Position numbers and translations under genes: made by a program. The notes under the pieces were generated by a model that was not told the DNA's origin, searched no databases, and saw only the letters and a program-made list of their open reading frames with translations. 64,000 nt of DNA from Mycobacterium rhizamassiliense (GTDB taxonomy: Bacteria > Actinomycetota > Actinomycetes > Mycobacteriales > Mycobacteriaceae), in assembly GCF_900157375.1 (NCBI RefSeq), contig NZ_LT721901.1, forward strand, positions 2,962,315 through 3,026,314. The letters run 5' to 3'. Below, one piece after another: positions 17,782 through 26,248 of this stretch. Position 1 is the stretch's first letter; every line of letters begins with the position of its first letter.

Positions 17782-18903
17782 ATGACGTTACGGGTCGGCA
17801 TCATCGGCGTCGGGTGGGGCGCGCACGTGCAGGTACCCGGTTTCCGGGCGGCCAAGGGCTTCGAGCCGGTCGCGCTGTGTGCGCGCACACCCGCGCGGCT
17901 GGAACGCGTGGCGGCGAGGCTGGGGATCGAACAGACCTCCACCGACTGGCAATCCTTCGTGACTCGCGACGACCTCGACGTCATCTCGGTCGCGACTCCC
18001 ACCGTGCTGCACCGCGAGATGACGATCGCCGCACTCGCGGCAGGTAAGCCCGTGTTGTGCGAGAAGCCGCTGGCCGGTGACCTCGAAGCGGCCCGCCACA
18101 TGGTCCGTGCCGCGGCCGATTCCAAGCTGCCGACCGCCTGCTGTTTCGAAAACCGGTGGAACCCGGACTGGTTGGCCGTCGCGGACCGGGTGCGCTCGGG
18201 CTTCCTCGGCTCGCAGTACCTCGCGCGGGTCAGTCGCAGCGCGTCCTACTGGCATCCGAGTCATCCGCTTCAGGCCCATTGGATGTACGACCGCGAGCAG
18301 GGCGGCGGTTATCTGGCCGGCATGCTGGTGCACGACCTGGACTTCCTGTGCAGCCTGCTGGGCCGCCCCGTGTCGGTGTGCGCGGAGGTTCGCACCAGCG
18401 ACCCCGTCCGCGAACTGCCCGACGGCGGGACCCTGCCCGTGACCGCCGACGACACCGCGGCACTGCTGATGCGCATGGAGTCCGGGCTGACGGTCATTCT
18501 GAGCCTCTCGGTGATGGGCGCCCACGCCGATCACTACCGCCTCGAATTGTTCGGCTCCGATGGGACCATCATCGGCGACGGCGACTTGCGTTCCGCGGCA
18601 TACAGTCTCGGTACTGCCACCGATGCGGGATTGAGTCCCCTGACGGTGGATGAACGCGAGCCCGCGCACCCCGAGCGGTTGCCCGGGGGACTGGCCGGTC
18701 ACGCCAGCAGGGCGATGGCGCTGATGCTGCAGGATTGGCTGCCCGCGTTCGACGGTGGCCCCAGCGACGCGGCCACCTTTGAGGACGGGCTGCTGTCGCT
18801 CGCGGTCATCGATGCCGCGCACCGCTCGTCCGAAGGCGGCGGCTGGGAGCCGGTGCGCGCGTGGCTGGACGATCAGCCGATCGAGGCCTCGGCGGGCGGA
18901 TAG
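17782..18903 (+). CDS. Gfo/Idh/MocA-family oxidoreductase
   Basis: A 373-residue NAD(P)-dependent oxidoreductase. The N terminus GIIGVGWGAHVQ is the Rossmann motif; CEKPLA carries the catalytic-site Lys; GGGYLAGMLVHDLDFL supplies the His/Asp motif. Family members oxidise or reduce sugars, inositols and dihydrodiols, the last relevant next to an extradiol dioxygenase. AGGAGA precedes the ATG. Its 3' end overlaps that of the convergent alcohol dehydrogenase by 31 bases. Confidence 0.86.
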   Translation: MTLRVGIIGVGWGAHVQVPGFRAAKGFEPVALCARTPARLERVAARLGIEQTSTDWQSFVTRDDLDVISVATPTVLHREMTIAALAAGKPVLCEKPLAGDLEAARHMVRAAADSKLPTACCFENRWNPDWLAVADRVRSGFLGSQYLARVSRSASYWHPSHPLQAHWMYDREQGGGYLAGMLVHDLDFLCSLLGRPVSVCAEVRTSDPVRELPDGGTLPVTADDTAALLMRMESGLTVILSLSVMGAHADHYRLELFGSDGTIIGDGDLRSAAYSLGTATDAGLSPLTVDEREPAHPERLPGGLAGHASRAMALMLQDWLPAFDGGPSDAATFEDGLLSLAVIDAAHRSSEGGGWEPVRAWLDDQPIEASAGG

Positions 18904-20006
18904 ATCAGGACGCCACGGATATTGGCGCCGGCGTGCATGTCGGCGTAACCGTCATTGACCTTCTCCAAGGGGTAGGTGCGAGTGACCATGGATTCGAGGT
19001 CCACCTGCCCGGCGCTGTACAGCTCGAGGATCTTCGGGATGTCGGCACGGGGATTGCCCGAGCCGTAGAGAGTTCCGACGATCTGCTTCTCCGTCAGGGT
19101 GAGGTCCATCAGATTGGCCCGGATCTCCCGCTCCCGCATCGGGTGGATGTTAGTGACCACCAGCCGGCCACGCTTGGCCGTCATGGCCAACGCCCGGCCG
19201 ACCAGTTGGCCGTCACCGACTCCCATCGCGCAGATGAACTTGTCCACCCCGCGGTTCCAGGTTGCCTCGGCGACAACGTCTTTCGCCTCGTTCCAGTCCG
19301 CCGCGGTGTGAGTGGCTCCCATCTTCACCGCTTCGGCCCGCTTGTACTCGGACGGATCTATGACGGTGATCGTGCGGGCTCCCGCGAGCCGAGCGCCCTG
19401 TACCGCCGCGGCTCCGATGCCACCGACCCCGGCGATGGCGACCGTGTCGCCCGGGCGGACGTCGGCGGCATAGACCGACGATCCCCAACCGGTAATGAAC
19501 CCGCAGCCGAGAAGACAGGCCAGGTCGAGGCGATAGTGCTCCGGGATCTTCACGCAACTCGCCTCGTGCACCACGGTGTGGTGCGCGAATGAGCCGACGC
19601 CGCAGGCCAGTGCGAGGTCGTCGTCGCCGAGATGATGGCGAGCGGTGCCGTCGTGAATCTGCATGCCCGAGTAGATCTTTGCGCCAAGGTCGCACAGGCT
19701 CTGATGGCCCGTCGAGCAGGAGGGGCACCGGCCGCACGACGGGATGAAGCTGAACACCACGTGGTCGCCCGGCGACAGCCACGACACGTGCTCGCCGACG
19801 GACTTGACCACACCCGCACCCTCGTGGCCACCGATGCAGGGCAGTCGGATCGGCATGTCGCCGGTGACGAGGTGGTCGTCGGAGTGGCACATGCCCGAGG
19901 CGTGCAGTTCGACCAACACCTCGGTCGCCTTCGGCGCGTCGAGCTCGATGGACTCGATGGACCAGGGAGTGTTGCGTTCGAACAGGACCGCTGCGTGGGT
20001 CTGCAC
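18873..20006 (-). CDS. Zinc alcohol dehydrogenase, NDMA-dependent (mycofactocin) type
   Basis: A 377-residue class III-like zinc alcohol dehydrogenase: catalytic zinc ligands in GMCHSDDH and GGHEGAG, structural zinc Cys set in CGRCPSC, and cofactor motif GVGGIGAAAVQG. The long FSFIPSCGRCPSC region and overall sequence resemble the NDMA-dependent alcohol dehydrogenases whose tightly bound NAD is recycled through mycofactocin. It oxidises an alcohol to the aldehyde used by the neighbouring aldehyde dehydrogenase, which lies 16 bases upstream in the same operon. Confidence 0.88.
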   Translation of the reverse strand: MQTHAAVLFERNTPWSIESIELDAPKATEVLVELHASGMCHSDDHLVTGDMPIRLPCIGGHEGAGVVKSVGEHVSWLSPGDHVVFSFIPSCGRCPSCSTGHQSLCDLGAKIYSGMQIHDGTARHHLGDDDLALACGVGSFAHHTVVHEASCVKIPEHYRLDLACLLGCGFITGWGSSVYAADVRPGDTVAIAGVGGIGAAAVQGARLAGARTITVIDPSEYKRAEAVKMGATHTAADWNEAKDVVAEATWNRGVDKFICAMGVGDGQLVGRALAMTAKRGRLVVTNIHPMREREIRANLMDLTLTEKQIVGTLYGSGNPRADIPKILELYSAGQVDLESMVTRTYPLEKVNDGYADMHAGANIRGVLIYPPAEASIG

Positions 20007-20022
20007 TGGAATCCCTTCCGGC

Positions 20023-21459
20023 TCAACGAATGATGGCGTGATGTTCGACGAACCCGGCGATGCCCTCGGGGCCCCCCTCGCGTCCGATGCCGGACTGCTT
20101 GAATCCGCCGAACGGGCTGGCGAAGTCGAGCACGGCGGTCGAGTTGACGGCCACCGAACCTACCAGCAGTTGGGCCGCCACGGCCGCCGCCCGTTCCGCG
20201 TCGGCAGACCACACCGCGCCGACCAGCCCGTAGCGGGAGTCGTTGGCGATGGCCACCGCCTCAGCGGCGTCGTCGGGGCCGGTGTCGTCGTAGGGGATCA
20301 CGACCGCGACCGGTCCGAAAACCTCCTCGCGGGCGATTTCCATGTCGTTGGTCGCAGCAACAAGCGTGGGCGAGACGAACCACCCTGGGCGGTCGGGCCG
20401 CTCGCCACCGACCAGCACGGTGGCGCCGTCCTGCCGCGCGCGCCGCAGGAACCCCTCGACCCTCTCGCGCGCGGCCTCGTTGATCAGCGGACCAACATTG
20501 GTGGCCCGGTCGGCGGGATCCCCGACGATCAGCCCGGCGACTGCGGCAGTCAGTGCTGCCGCAAATTCGTCGTAGCGGCTGCGCGGCAACAAGATTCGCG
20601 TCAGCGCGGCGCACAGCTGGCCGTTGTTGCCCATCACGCCGGCGACCAAACCGCGCACCGTTGTCTCGAGCGGCGCGTCGGGCAGCACGATGGCCGGCGA
20701 CTTGCCGCCCAGTTCGGTGCTGCAGCGGCGGATTCGGGAGCCGCACGACGCCGCGATCCTGGCGCCGACGGCAGTCGAGCCGGTGAAGCTGACCTTGTCG
20801 ACACCCGGATGTTCGGTCAGCAGCTCGCCGGTTTCGGCGCCACCGTTGACGACGTTGACGACTCCGTCGGGCAGACCAGCCTCCTCGATCGCCTCCATCA
20901 GCACGCCGAATTCGAGCGGGGCGTCGGGCGCTGGCTTGAGCACCACCGTGCACCCCGCGGCCAACGCGGGACCGAGCTTCAACGCGGCGATGAACAGCGG
21001 CGTGTTCCACGGGACGATGGCGCCGACCACGCCGACGGGAAGCTGACGCACCTCGACGGTGCCGCCCGTCATCGATGGACGGATGGCGGAGAACGGGTAG
21101 TCCGGGGTGATCGCCGCGTAGGCGCGCAGCACGCCGACCGCGGTGATGACCTGACCGAACGTGCTCCAGGATCGCGGCGAGCCGATCTCCGCGGTCGTCA
21201 GGTCCGCCAGTTCGCCCTTGCGGCTGCTCAGCGCGTCGGCGAGTCGCCCCAGCGCGGCGCCGCGATCGGCAGCGGAGGCCCGCCCCCAGGGCTGCTGTGC
21301 GCCGCGGGCTGCGGCGACCGCGGAGTCCACTTCCGCACGGCCGGCGACACCGACCGTGCCGAGTAGCTCGCCGGTGGTCGGGGACGTCACATGCAGTGTT
21401 CCGGTGTGCGCGCCCGACACCCACTTGCCTGCAGCGTAGCTCGCCGCCAACTCGATCAT
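20023..21459 (-). CDS. Aldehyde dehydrogenase (NAD(P)+)
   Basis: A 478-residue aldehyde dehydrogenase. Seen: PWNTPLF, FTGSTAVGARIA, ELGGKSPAIV with the general-base Glu, and NNGQLCAALTR with the catalytic Cys, then EEVFGPVAVV. The ATG at 21459 is preferred over 21486 because an N4-type operator at 21472-21485 would otherwise fall in the coding region. It converts an aldehyde to an acid; with the downstream alcohol dehydrogenase it forms an alcohol-to-acid pair. Confidence 0.9.
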   Translation of the reverse strand: MIELAASYAAGKWVSGAHTGTLHVTSPTTGELLGTVGVAGRAEVDSAVAAARGAQQPWGRASAADRGAALGRLADALSSRKGELADLTTAEIGSPRSWSTFGQVITAVGVLRAYAAITPDYPFSAIRPSMTGGTVEVRQLPVGVVGAIVPWNTPLFIAALKLGPALAAGCTVVLKPAPDAPLEFGVLMEAIEEAGLPDGVVNVVNGGAETGELLTEHPGVDKVSFTGSTAVGARIAASCGSRIRRCSTELGGKSPAIVLPDAPLETTVRGLVAGVMGNNGQLCAALTRILLPRSRYDEFAAALTAAVAGLIVGDPADRATNVGPLINEAARERVEGFLRRARQDGATVLVGGERPDRPGWFVSPTLVAATNDMEIAREEVFGPVAVVIPYDDTGPDDAAEAVAIANDSRYGLVGAVWSADAERAAAVAAQLLVGSVAVNSTAVLDFASPFGGFKQSGIGREGGPEGIAGFVEHHAIIR

Positions 21460-21471
21460 GGGCACCGATTC

Positions 21472-21485
21472 TGGCAGCAATGTCA
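21472..21485. promoter_or_regulatory. N4-family operator, site 3 (aldehyde dehydrogenase)
   Basis: TGGCA-GCAA-TGTCA, one mismatch from TGACA-N4-TGTCA, 12 bases upstream of the aldehyde dehydrogenase ATG. Confidence 0.5.
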
Positions 21486-21547
21486 TCTTTGGACAAGCAG
21501 CTCATTGGTAATGACGCGATATTTCAGTTTCGGTTCTGCTGATTTTC

Positions 21548-21562
21548 TGACAGTATTGGTCA
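21548..21562. promoter_or_regulatory. Degenerate N4-like operator, site 4
   Basis: TGACA-GTATT-GGTCA, a longer-spaced, imperfect relative of the N4 sites, directly before the ATG at 21565. The surrounding TTCTGACAGTATTGGTCACT aligns with the site-2 context with one extra base. The short distance suggests a leaderless or nearly leaderless transcript. Confidence 0.35.
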
Positions 21563-21564
21563 CT

Positions 21565-21999
21565 ATGACTGCATCGCCTGCCGGGGGCGCCGACGATACT
21601 GCCGGACGGCCATGGGAGCTGGTCGTGGAGCGCGGCAAGATCGCCGAGTTCGCCGAGGCCATGTTGTGCGACGACCCCTCATACCGTGGTCCGGACGCGA
21701 TCATGCCGCCGACGTTTTTGACCACCGCAGGCCGCTGGGCGCCCGCCGGCGTCCGAGTCGACGTGGGTTTCGATCGCAAGCGCCTGCTGCACGGCGAACA
21801 GGAGTACATCTTCCACGGCGACCTGCCCGCCGCAGGGGACGTCCTGACCGCACAGGAGCGGGTAGTCGGCCGGTACTCGAAACCGGGCAAACGTGGAGGC
21901 ACAATGCGTTTCGCCACCGTGGTCACCGAGTACCGCGACGCTGGGGGAGCGCTCGTCGCCGAGGCCAAGGCCACCTTCATCGAGACGGCCCCGCGATGA
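21565..21999 (+). CDS. MaoC-like hot-dog (FAS1-type dehydratase N-domain) subunit
   Basis: A 144-residue hot-dog protein resembling the N-terminal MaoC dehydratase domain, as in the HadA-type non-catalytic subunit. It starts GRPWELVVERGKIAEFAEA and has a PPTFLTTAGRW substrate-loop segment and FHGDLPAAGDVLTA. It lacks the hydratase-2 D-x4-H dyad, which is in the next gene. ATGA overlap joins the two, so an obligate heterodimeric enoyl-CoA hydratase is inferred. Confidence 0.83.
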   Translation: MTASPAGGADDTAGRPWELVVERGKIAEFAEAMLCDDPSYRGPDAIMPPTFLTTAGRWAPAGVRVDVGFDRKRLLHGEQEYIFHGDLPAAGDVLTAQERVVGRYSKPGKRGGTMRFATVVTEYRDAGGALVAEAKATFIETAPR

Positions 22000-22481
22000 G
22001 CTCTGGCAACGGGGGTGGGGCACAGCTGGCGGCGGCCACCGCCTTGAGGGTGGGTACCCAGGCACCGGCCCGTGAGTTCGGCCCGCTCACCCGGCAGATG
22101 TTCGTCCGCTACGCCGGCGCGTCCGGCGACCTCAACCCGATGCATTACGACGATCAGCTCGCGCAGTCCGCCGGCTACCCGTCGGTGTTCGCGCAGGGCA
22201 TGTTCTCCGCGGCGTTGCTGGCCGGGTTCGCCACGGATTGGCTGGGCGCGGGCAGCGTGCGCCGTTTCGGTGTCCGCTTTCGCGAACAGGTCTGGCCGGG
22301 CGACGTGCTGACCTGCTCTGGCGTCGTGACTGCGGTATCGACGGAGCCCGACGCCGAACGGGTGCGCGTCGAGTTGACCGCCACCCGGCAGACGGGCGGC
22401 GTCGCGATCACCGGCACCGCGGAGTTCCTCAACCCGCGAAACGCCGCTCGGCGCGACGCGGGTGGCCCGGATCGGCCATAG
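21996..22481 (+). CDS. MaoC-like hot-dog hydratase catalytic subunit
   Basis: A 161-residue MaoC/R-hydratase domain with the hydratase-2 signature YAGASGDLNPMHYDD (Asp/His dyad, about residues 38-52) and a GMFSAALL helix. It would hydrate a trans-2-enoyl-CoA together with the upstream subunit. It overlaps the previous gene by four bases and is followed 12 bases later by the tandem TetR. Confidence 0.88.
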   Translation: MSSGNGGGAQLAAATALRVGTQAPAREFGPLTRQMFVRYAGASGDLNPMHYDDQLAQSAGYPSVFAQGMFSAALLAGFATDWLGAGSVRRFGVRFREQVWPGDVLTCSGVVTAVSTEPDAERVRVELTATRQTGGVAITGTAEFLNPRNAARRDAGGPDRP

Positions 22482-22493
22482 GCTGGAAACACC

Positions 22494-23834
22494 ATGTCCG
22501 AAGCCTCGATCGTCCGCCGGGCCAGCTACGGCCCCTCCAGCCCCGCCGTGGGCGCTCGCGGTGCCACCACCCGGAGCCGGATCGCCGAGGTCTCGTTGGA
22601 GCTGTTCGGCCGGGTCGGGTACTTCGACACGTCGGTCGACGCGATAGCGAAAGCGGCCGGGGTCTCCCGGGCCACTCTCTATCAGTACTTCAAGGGCAAG
22701 GACGAGATCTTCCTCGAGCTGCTCAACGAATGCGGCAGTGCGTTGTTCCGGGTGGCGCGGCGCATCGGCCCGCTTGGACCTGACGAGGTGGGCTTCGACA
22801 ATCTGAACTGGTGGCTGGGCGAGTGGAGCTGGGTATTCGACAAGTACTCCACGATGTTCGTGCAGTGGACGGCGATCGCGTCGTCGGACACCAAGGTGCG
22901 CCCCGAAATCACCCGGTTCGTGCGCGGTTATAACCACCGCGTTGCCGCGCGACTCGCTGCCTCGGGCCTTCAGGGCATGGACCCGGAAGTCGCCGCCATG
23001 ATCATGACCGCGCTGGTGCACCGCATCAATCTGTTTGTCCACACCGATCGCGCCTACGACCGCAGCGCCAAGGAAGCGGTCGACACGTTGTCGGTATTCC
23101 TTCAGCTGGCGTTGTTCCCCGACACCTCGCCATCGGTGTTGCGGTCGTTGGCTTTACACGCCAGCGCTGATCCGGCGGGCGACATCGACGCCGTCGACGT
23201 GCCTCCGGCGCCGGGCGTCGAAGGGCTTTCCGTCAGCGAGCGCACCGCGAGTCTCAGCAAGCGCGCCGTCATCACCGTGAATGCTTTAGCCGATGCCGGC
23301 GCCGCCCAATTCCGTGCCCGGGGCTATCGCAGCACCAGCGTCGACGACATCGTCGAGGCAGCCGACGTTGCGCGCGGCACGTTCTACAAGTACTTCAGCG
23401 ACAAACAGGACCTGCTCGCCGCCGTTGCAGCCGAAATCTATAGCGCCGGAATGGCATTCGCCGACCGGATCGCTGACGTCGATCCGGTGGCCAAGAAGTC
23501 GACATTGCGGCACTGGCTGGGCACCTACGTCGAGTTTTACGACAAGTATTCGGGTTGCATCGAGGCGTGGGCCGAGGGCGCCACCGACGATCCCACGATC
23601 GTGAGCATCGGGGAGAACGGTCAGGTGCAGATGGACATCGGCGCGGCCAGGATGCTGATCCGCGGACCGGATCGGTACCCGTTCGATCCGGTGGTCTCGG
23701 CACTGATACTGCGCGCGCTCGTCACCCGGGTGCCGCAGGCCGCTCTCGATCTGCCCGACCCGATTGACGACGACGATCTGATCGACGTGTTGATGAACTG
23801 CATCAACCGCGGCTTCTTCGGGCGCGCAAAGTAG
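22494..23834 (+). CDS. Tandem TetR regulator with two HTH domains
   Basis: A 446-residue protein made of two TetR units fused head to tail. The first HTH lies about residues 22-68 (SVDAIAKAAGVSRATLYQYF), the second about 256-305 (SVDDIVEAADVARGTFYKYF), each followed by a helical ligand domain. Both recognition helices look intact. A single chain could act as a pseudo-dimer. It sits in the centre of the N4-operator cluster and is the best candidate regulator of those genes (inference). Confidence 0.9.
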   Translation: MSEASIVRRASYGPSSPAVGARGATTRSRIAEVSLELFGRVGYFDTSVDAIAKAAGVSRATLYQYFKGKDEIFLELLNECGSALFRVARRIGPLGPDEVGFDNLNWWLGEWSWVFDKYSTMFVQWTAIASSDTKVRPEITRFVRGYNHRVAARLAASGLQGMDPEVAAMIMTALVHRINLFVHTDRAYDRSAKEAVDTLSVFLQLALFPDTSPSVLRSLALHASADPAGDIDAVDVPPAPGVEGLSVSERTASLSKRAVITVNALADAGAAQFRARGYRSTSVDDIVEAADVARGTFYKYFSDKQDLLAAVAAEIYSAGMAFADRIADVDPVAKKSTLRHWLGTYVEFYDKYSGCIEAWAEGATDDPTIVSIGENGQVQMDIGAARMLIRGPDRYPFDPVVSALILRALVTRVPQAALDLPDPIDDDDLIDVLMNCINRGFFGRAK

Positions 23835-23847
23835 TTGGGGTCATGCG

Positions 23848-25038
23848 CTATGCGGTGGTGATGCCGGCGGCGATGAGTTCGTCGGTGGCTTCTGCTGAAT
23901 ATCCCAACTCGCGCAGGATCTTTCGGTTGTGTTCGCCCAACGCGGGCACATCGCCGATAACTGGATCGACGCCGGCCAGGCTGGCGGGCGGCGGCAGCGC
24001 GGCGGCTGGACCGCCGGGCGTCTGAATCTCGTGCCACCGGTCGCGGCCGACGAGTACCGGGTGTAGCCACAGCTGGTCGACACTATTCATGCGCGCGTGT
24101 GCCACACCGGCGCTGTGCAGGCGCTCCTCGAGTTCCTCGGCGCGCAGCCGTGCCACCGTGGACGCGATGATCGCCTCCAACTCGTCGCGGTGCGCGACCC
24201 GATCCGGGTTCGTGGCGAACCGTGGATCGGCGACGAGATCCCTTCTGTCCAATACGGTCTCGCAGAGCCGGTGCCATTCGGCGGGGTTCTGCACGGCGAG
24301 CAACACGGTTCCGCCGTCGCCTGCGGTGAACGGGCCGTACGGGGCGATCGTCGGATGCCGCGCACCCGTGCGTGGCGGCGCCGTTCCCCCGTACCGGCCG
24401 TAGTAGAGCGGCTGGGACATCCATTCGACCAACGCGTCGAACAACGACACTGATACCGGCCGGACAACACCGGTCGTCGCGCGGGCGTAGAGCGCCGTGA
24501 GGATTCCGGAGAAGGTGAACATGCCCGCGGCGATATCGGCGATCGATACACCCGTGCGCGCCACCTCGGCTGGCGAGCCAGTCACCGACAACAGCCCGGC
24601 CTCGGCTTGCACCAGCAGGTCGTAGGCCTTGCGGTCGCTCCAGGGGCCGTCCTGGCCGTACCCGCTGATCGTCGCCGTGACGGTCCGCGGGTGTGCGCGG
24701 GCCACCGACTCAGCATCTAATCCCATCCGGGCCGCAGCGCCCGGCCCCAGATTTTGTACCAGCACGTCGGCGCCTTCCAGCAGGCGGTGGACGATGCGCC
24801 TGCCCTCGGGCTGCTTGAAGTCCACGGTCAACGATTCCTTGCCGCGGTTGAGCCAGACGAAGTAGCTGGACTCGCCGTGCACGGCACGGTCGTAACCTCT
24901 GGCGAAGTCACCCCCCTGCGGGCGCTCGACCTTGATCACCCGCGCGCCGAGGTCGGCGAGCTGCCGGGTCGCATATGGGGCCGCGACTGCCTGCTCGAGG
25001 CTCACGACGGTGATGCCGGACAGTGGCGCGTCGGTCAA
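23848..25038 (-). CDS. Class III CoA-transferase (CaiB/BaiF)
   Basis: A 396-residue single-domain CaiB/BaiF CoA-transferase. N-terminal LSGITVVSLEQAVAAPYATR, and the nucleophilic Asp in SIADIAAGMF ahead of GILTALYARATTG. TTG at 25038 is chosen: GAGGAG lies ten bases upstream, and an N4 operator at 25062-25075 lies before it. Stop codons converge with the tandem TetR, 13 bases apart. It transfers CoA to a carboxylic acid, perhaps the product of the aldehyde dehydrogenase. Confidence 0.87.
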   Translation of the reverse strand: MTDAPLSGITVVSLEQAVAAPYATRQLADLGARVIKVERPQGGDFARGYDRAVHGESSYFVWLNRGKESLTVDFKQPEGRRIVHRLLEGADVLVQNLGPGAAARMGLDAESVARAHPRTVTATISGYGQDGPWSDRKAYDLLVQAEAGLLSVTGSPAEVARTGVSIADIAAGMFTFSGILTALYARATTGVVRPVSVSLFDALVEWMSQPLYYGRYGGTAPPRTGARHPTIAPYGPFTAGDGGTVLLAVQNPAEWHRLCETVLDRRDLVADPRFATNPDRVAHRDELEAIIASTVARLRAEELEERLHSAGVAHARMNSVDQLWLHPVLVGRDRWHEIQTPGGPAAALPPPASLAGVDPVIGDVPALGEHNRKILRELGYSAEATDELIAAGITTA

Positions 25039-25061
25039 TGTGGGCCCACTCCTCGAGCTGA

Positions 25062-25075
25062 TGACAACAATGTCA
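25062..25075. promoter_or_regulatory. N4-family operator, site 5 (CoA-transferase), perfect
   Basis: TGACA-ACAA-TGTCA, a perfect five-base inverted repeat with four-base spacer, 23 bases upstream of the TTG start. Confidence 0.6.
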
Positions 25076-25120
25076 GATTCGCCGAACTGGCCGACGTGGG
25101 GCTTGGGCGGACTGACGTGA

Positions 25121-25984
25121 TCACGCTGAGGCGGCGACGGCCATTCCGGTGATCCATTCCGGCACAGGCTCATAGACCAGCGGGGTTACCGGCCGCCCAC
25201 CACCGGCGGCGCCTGCGGCCAGCCAGGTCCTGACCTCGTTGGCGCCCGCGCCCGCGCGCGCGTGGGCATTGTCGACGAGTCGAATCAGTTCAGCGACATC
25301 CCAATTCGACATCGCGTCCAACACTTCGGCGTCCCAGTCGGGACGGATCTTGGTCCGCGCTTCGGCCATACCCTCGGCGATGATCCGCGCCCGATCCTCA
25401 TCGCTGAGGTCATAAGTGTCGACTTCCAGACTCGGCGGGGAATGTGACAACCCTCCGGTACCGATCACGAGCACCCGCTCGGCGATGCCGTCAAGGAATC
25501 GGCCCACCTCCGCGCCGAATTCGGCCACCCGATGCCCAGTCGGAAGCGGAGCCGTGGCGCAGTTCACCGGCACCGGGATGACCGGCTTGACGGCCAGCTC
25601 CCCGAGCAGGTCCCGAATGGGTTGAGCGAACGCGTGATCCAGTCCGATGTCCCGACACGCGGCGACGTCGAAGCCGGCCGATAGCAGGTGTTCGCACAGT
25701 CGGCGTGCCAGCGCCGGCGGGACGTCCAGGTCGCCGGCCGGATGGCCGCCCTCGGCCAGGATCGACGCGGACAATGCGACCCCGAATGCGGGTACTACGT
25801 GGCGAAATGCGCGGCGATGGTCACCGCCGAACACGATCACCACGTCCGGGTCGAAGTGTCGTGCGCGCTCGGCCGCTGACGTCAGTGCCGAGCGAAACCG
25901 GCGGCCGAAGGCATGTTCGACGTCGCGTTCCTTGCCCGGGCTGTGGCTTGCGCAGACAACCAGCCGCTCTGCAGTCACGTCCAT
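25121..25984 (-). CDS. Class III extradiol dioxygenase (LigB/MhpB-like)
   Basis: A 287-residue protein of the LigB superfamily, closest by eye to 2,3-dihydroxyphenylpropionate dioxygenase MhpB. Candidate iron/acid-base residues are in CASHSPG near residue 12, FGGDHRRAF near 53 and GLDHAFAQP near 115; GTGGLSHSPP carries another conserved His. It would cleave a catechol next to its hydroxyls using Fe(II). This is the only ring-cleavage enzyme seen in the window. AAGGGG lies just before the ATG; the N4 operator is 17 bases upstream. Confidence 0.82.
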   Translation of the reverse strand: MDVTAERLVVCASHSPGKERDVEHAFGRRFRSALTSAAERARHFDPDVVIVFGGDHRRAFRHVVPAFGVALSASILAEGGHPAGDLDVPPALARRLCEHLLSAGFDVAACRDIGLDHAFAQPIRDLLGELAVKPVIPVPVNCATAPLPTGHRVAEFGAEVGRFLDGIAERVLVIGTGGLSHSPPSLEVDTYDLSDEDRARIIAEGMAEARTKIRPDWDAEVLDAMSNWDVAELIRLVDNAHARAGAGANEVRTWLAAGAAGGGRPVTPLVYEPVPEWITGMAVAASA

Positions 25985-26001
25985 CACCCCTTCGTTAGAA
26001 G

Positions 26002-26015
26002 TGACACTTATGTTA
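26002..26015. promoter_or_regulatory. N4-family operator, site 6 (dioxygenase)
   Basis: TGACA-CTTA-TGTTA. Read on the minus strand it is TAACATAAGTGTCA, 13 of 14 identical to site 2. Confidence 0.55.
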
Positions 26016-26064
26016 GATGAGTCCGGGTGCCACGGCGAAACTCGTCGCCCCGCCGACTAGCGCA

Positions 26065-26244
26065 TCACACCGTGATGACGATGCCTTGGGTCAGTGCCAC
26101 GATGACGCCGAGGATCACGATGAAGGCCACGCTTACCGCGACAAGCCAGATGGTTTCTCGCTGGAGCGCGGCATTGGTCTGCGGAGGAAGAAAGAATTCA
26201 GCGGACATGTCCTTCATGCGGTCAGTTGGCACAAGGGCTCCCAT
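26065..26244 (-). CDS. Small single-span membrane protein
   Basis: A 59-residue protein: a short polar N terminus (TDRMKDMSAEFFLPPQTN), then one hydrophobic helix from about residue 33 to the end (WLVAVSVAFIVILGVIVALT). Its ATG lies four bases after the stop of the AveC-like gene, so it is co-translated and may be a small subunit or stabiliser of that membrane protein. No family recognised. Confidence 0.65.
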   Translation of the reverse strand: MGALVPTDRMKDMSAEFFLPPQTNAALQRETIWLVAVSVAFIVILGVIVALTQGIVITV

Positions 26245-26248
26245 CGGA

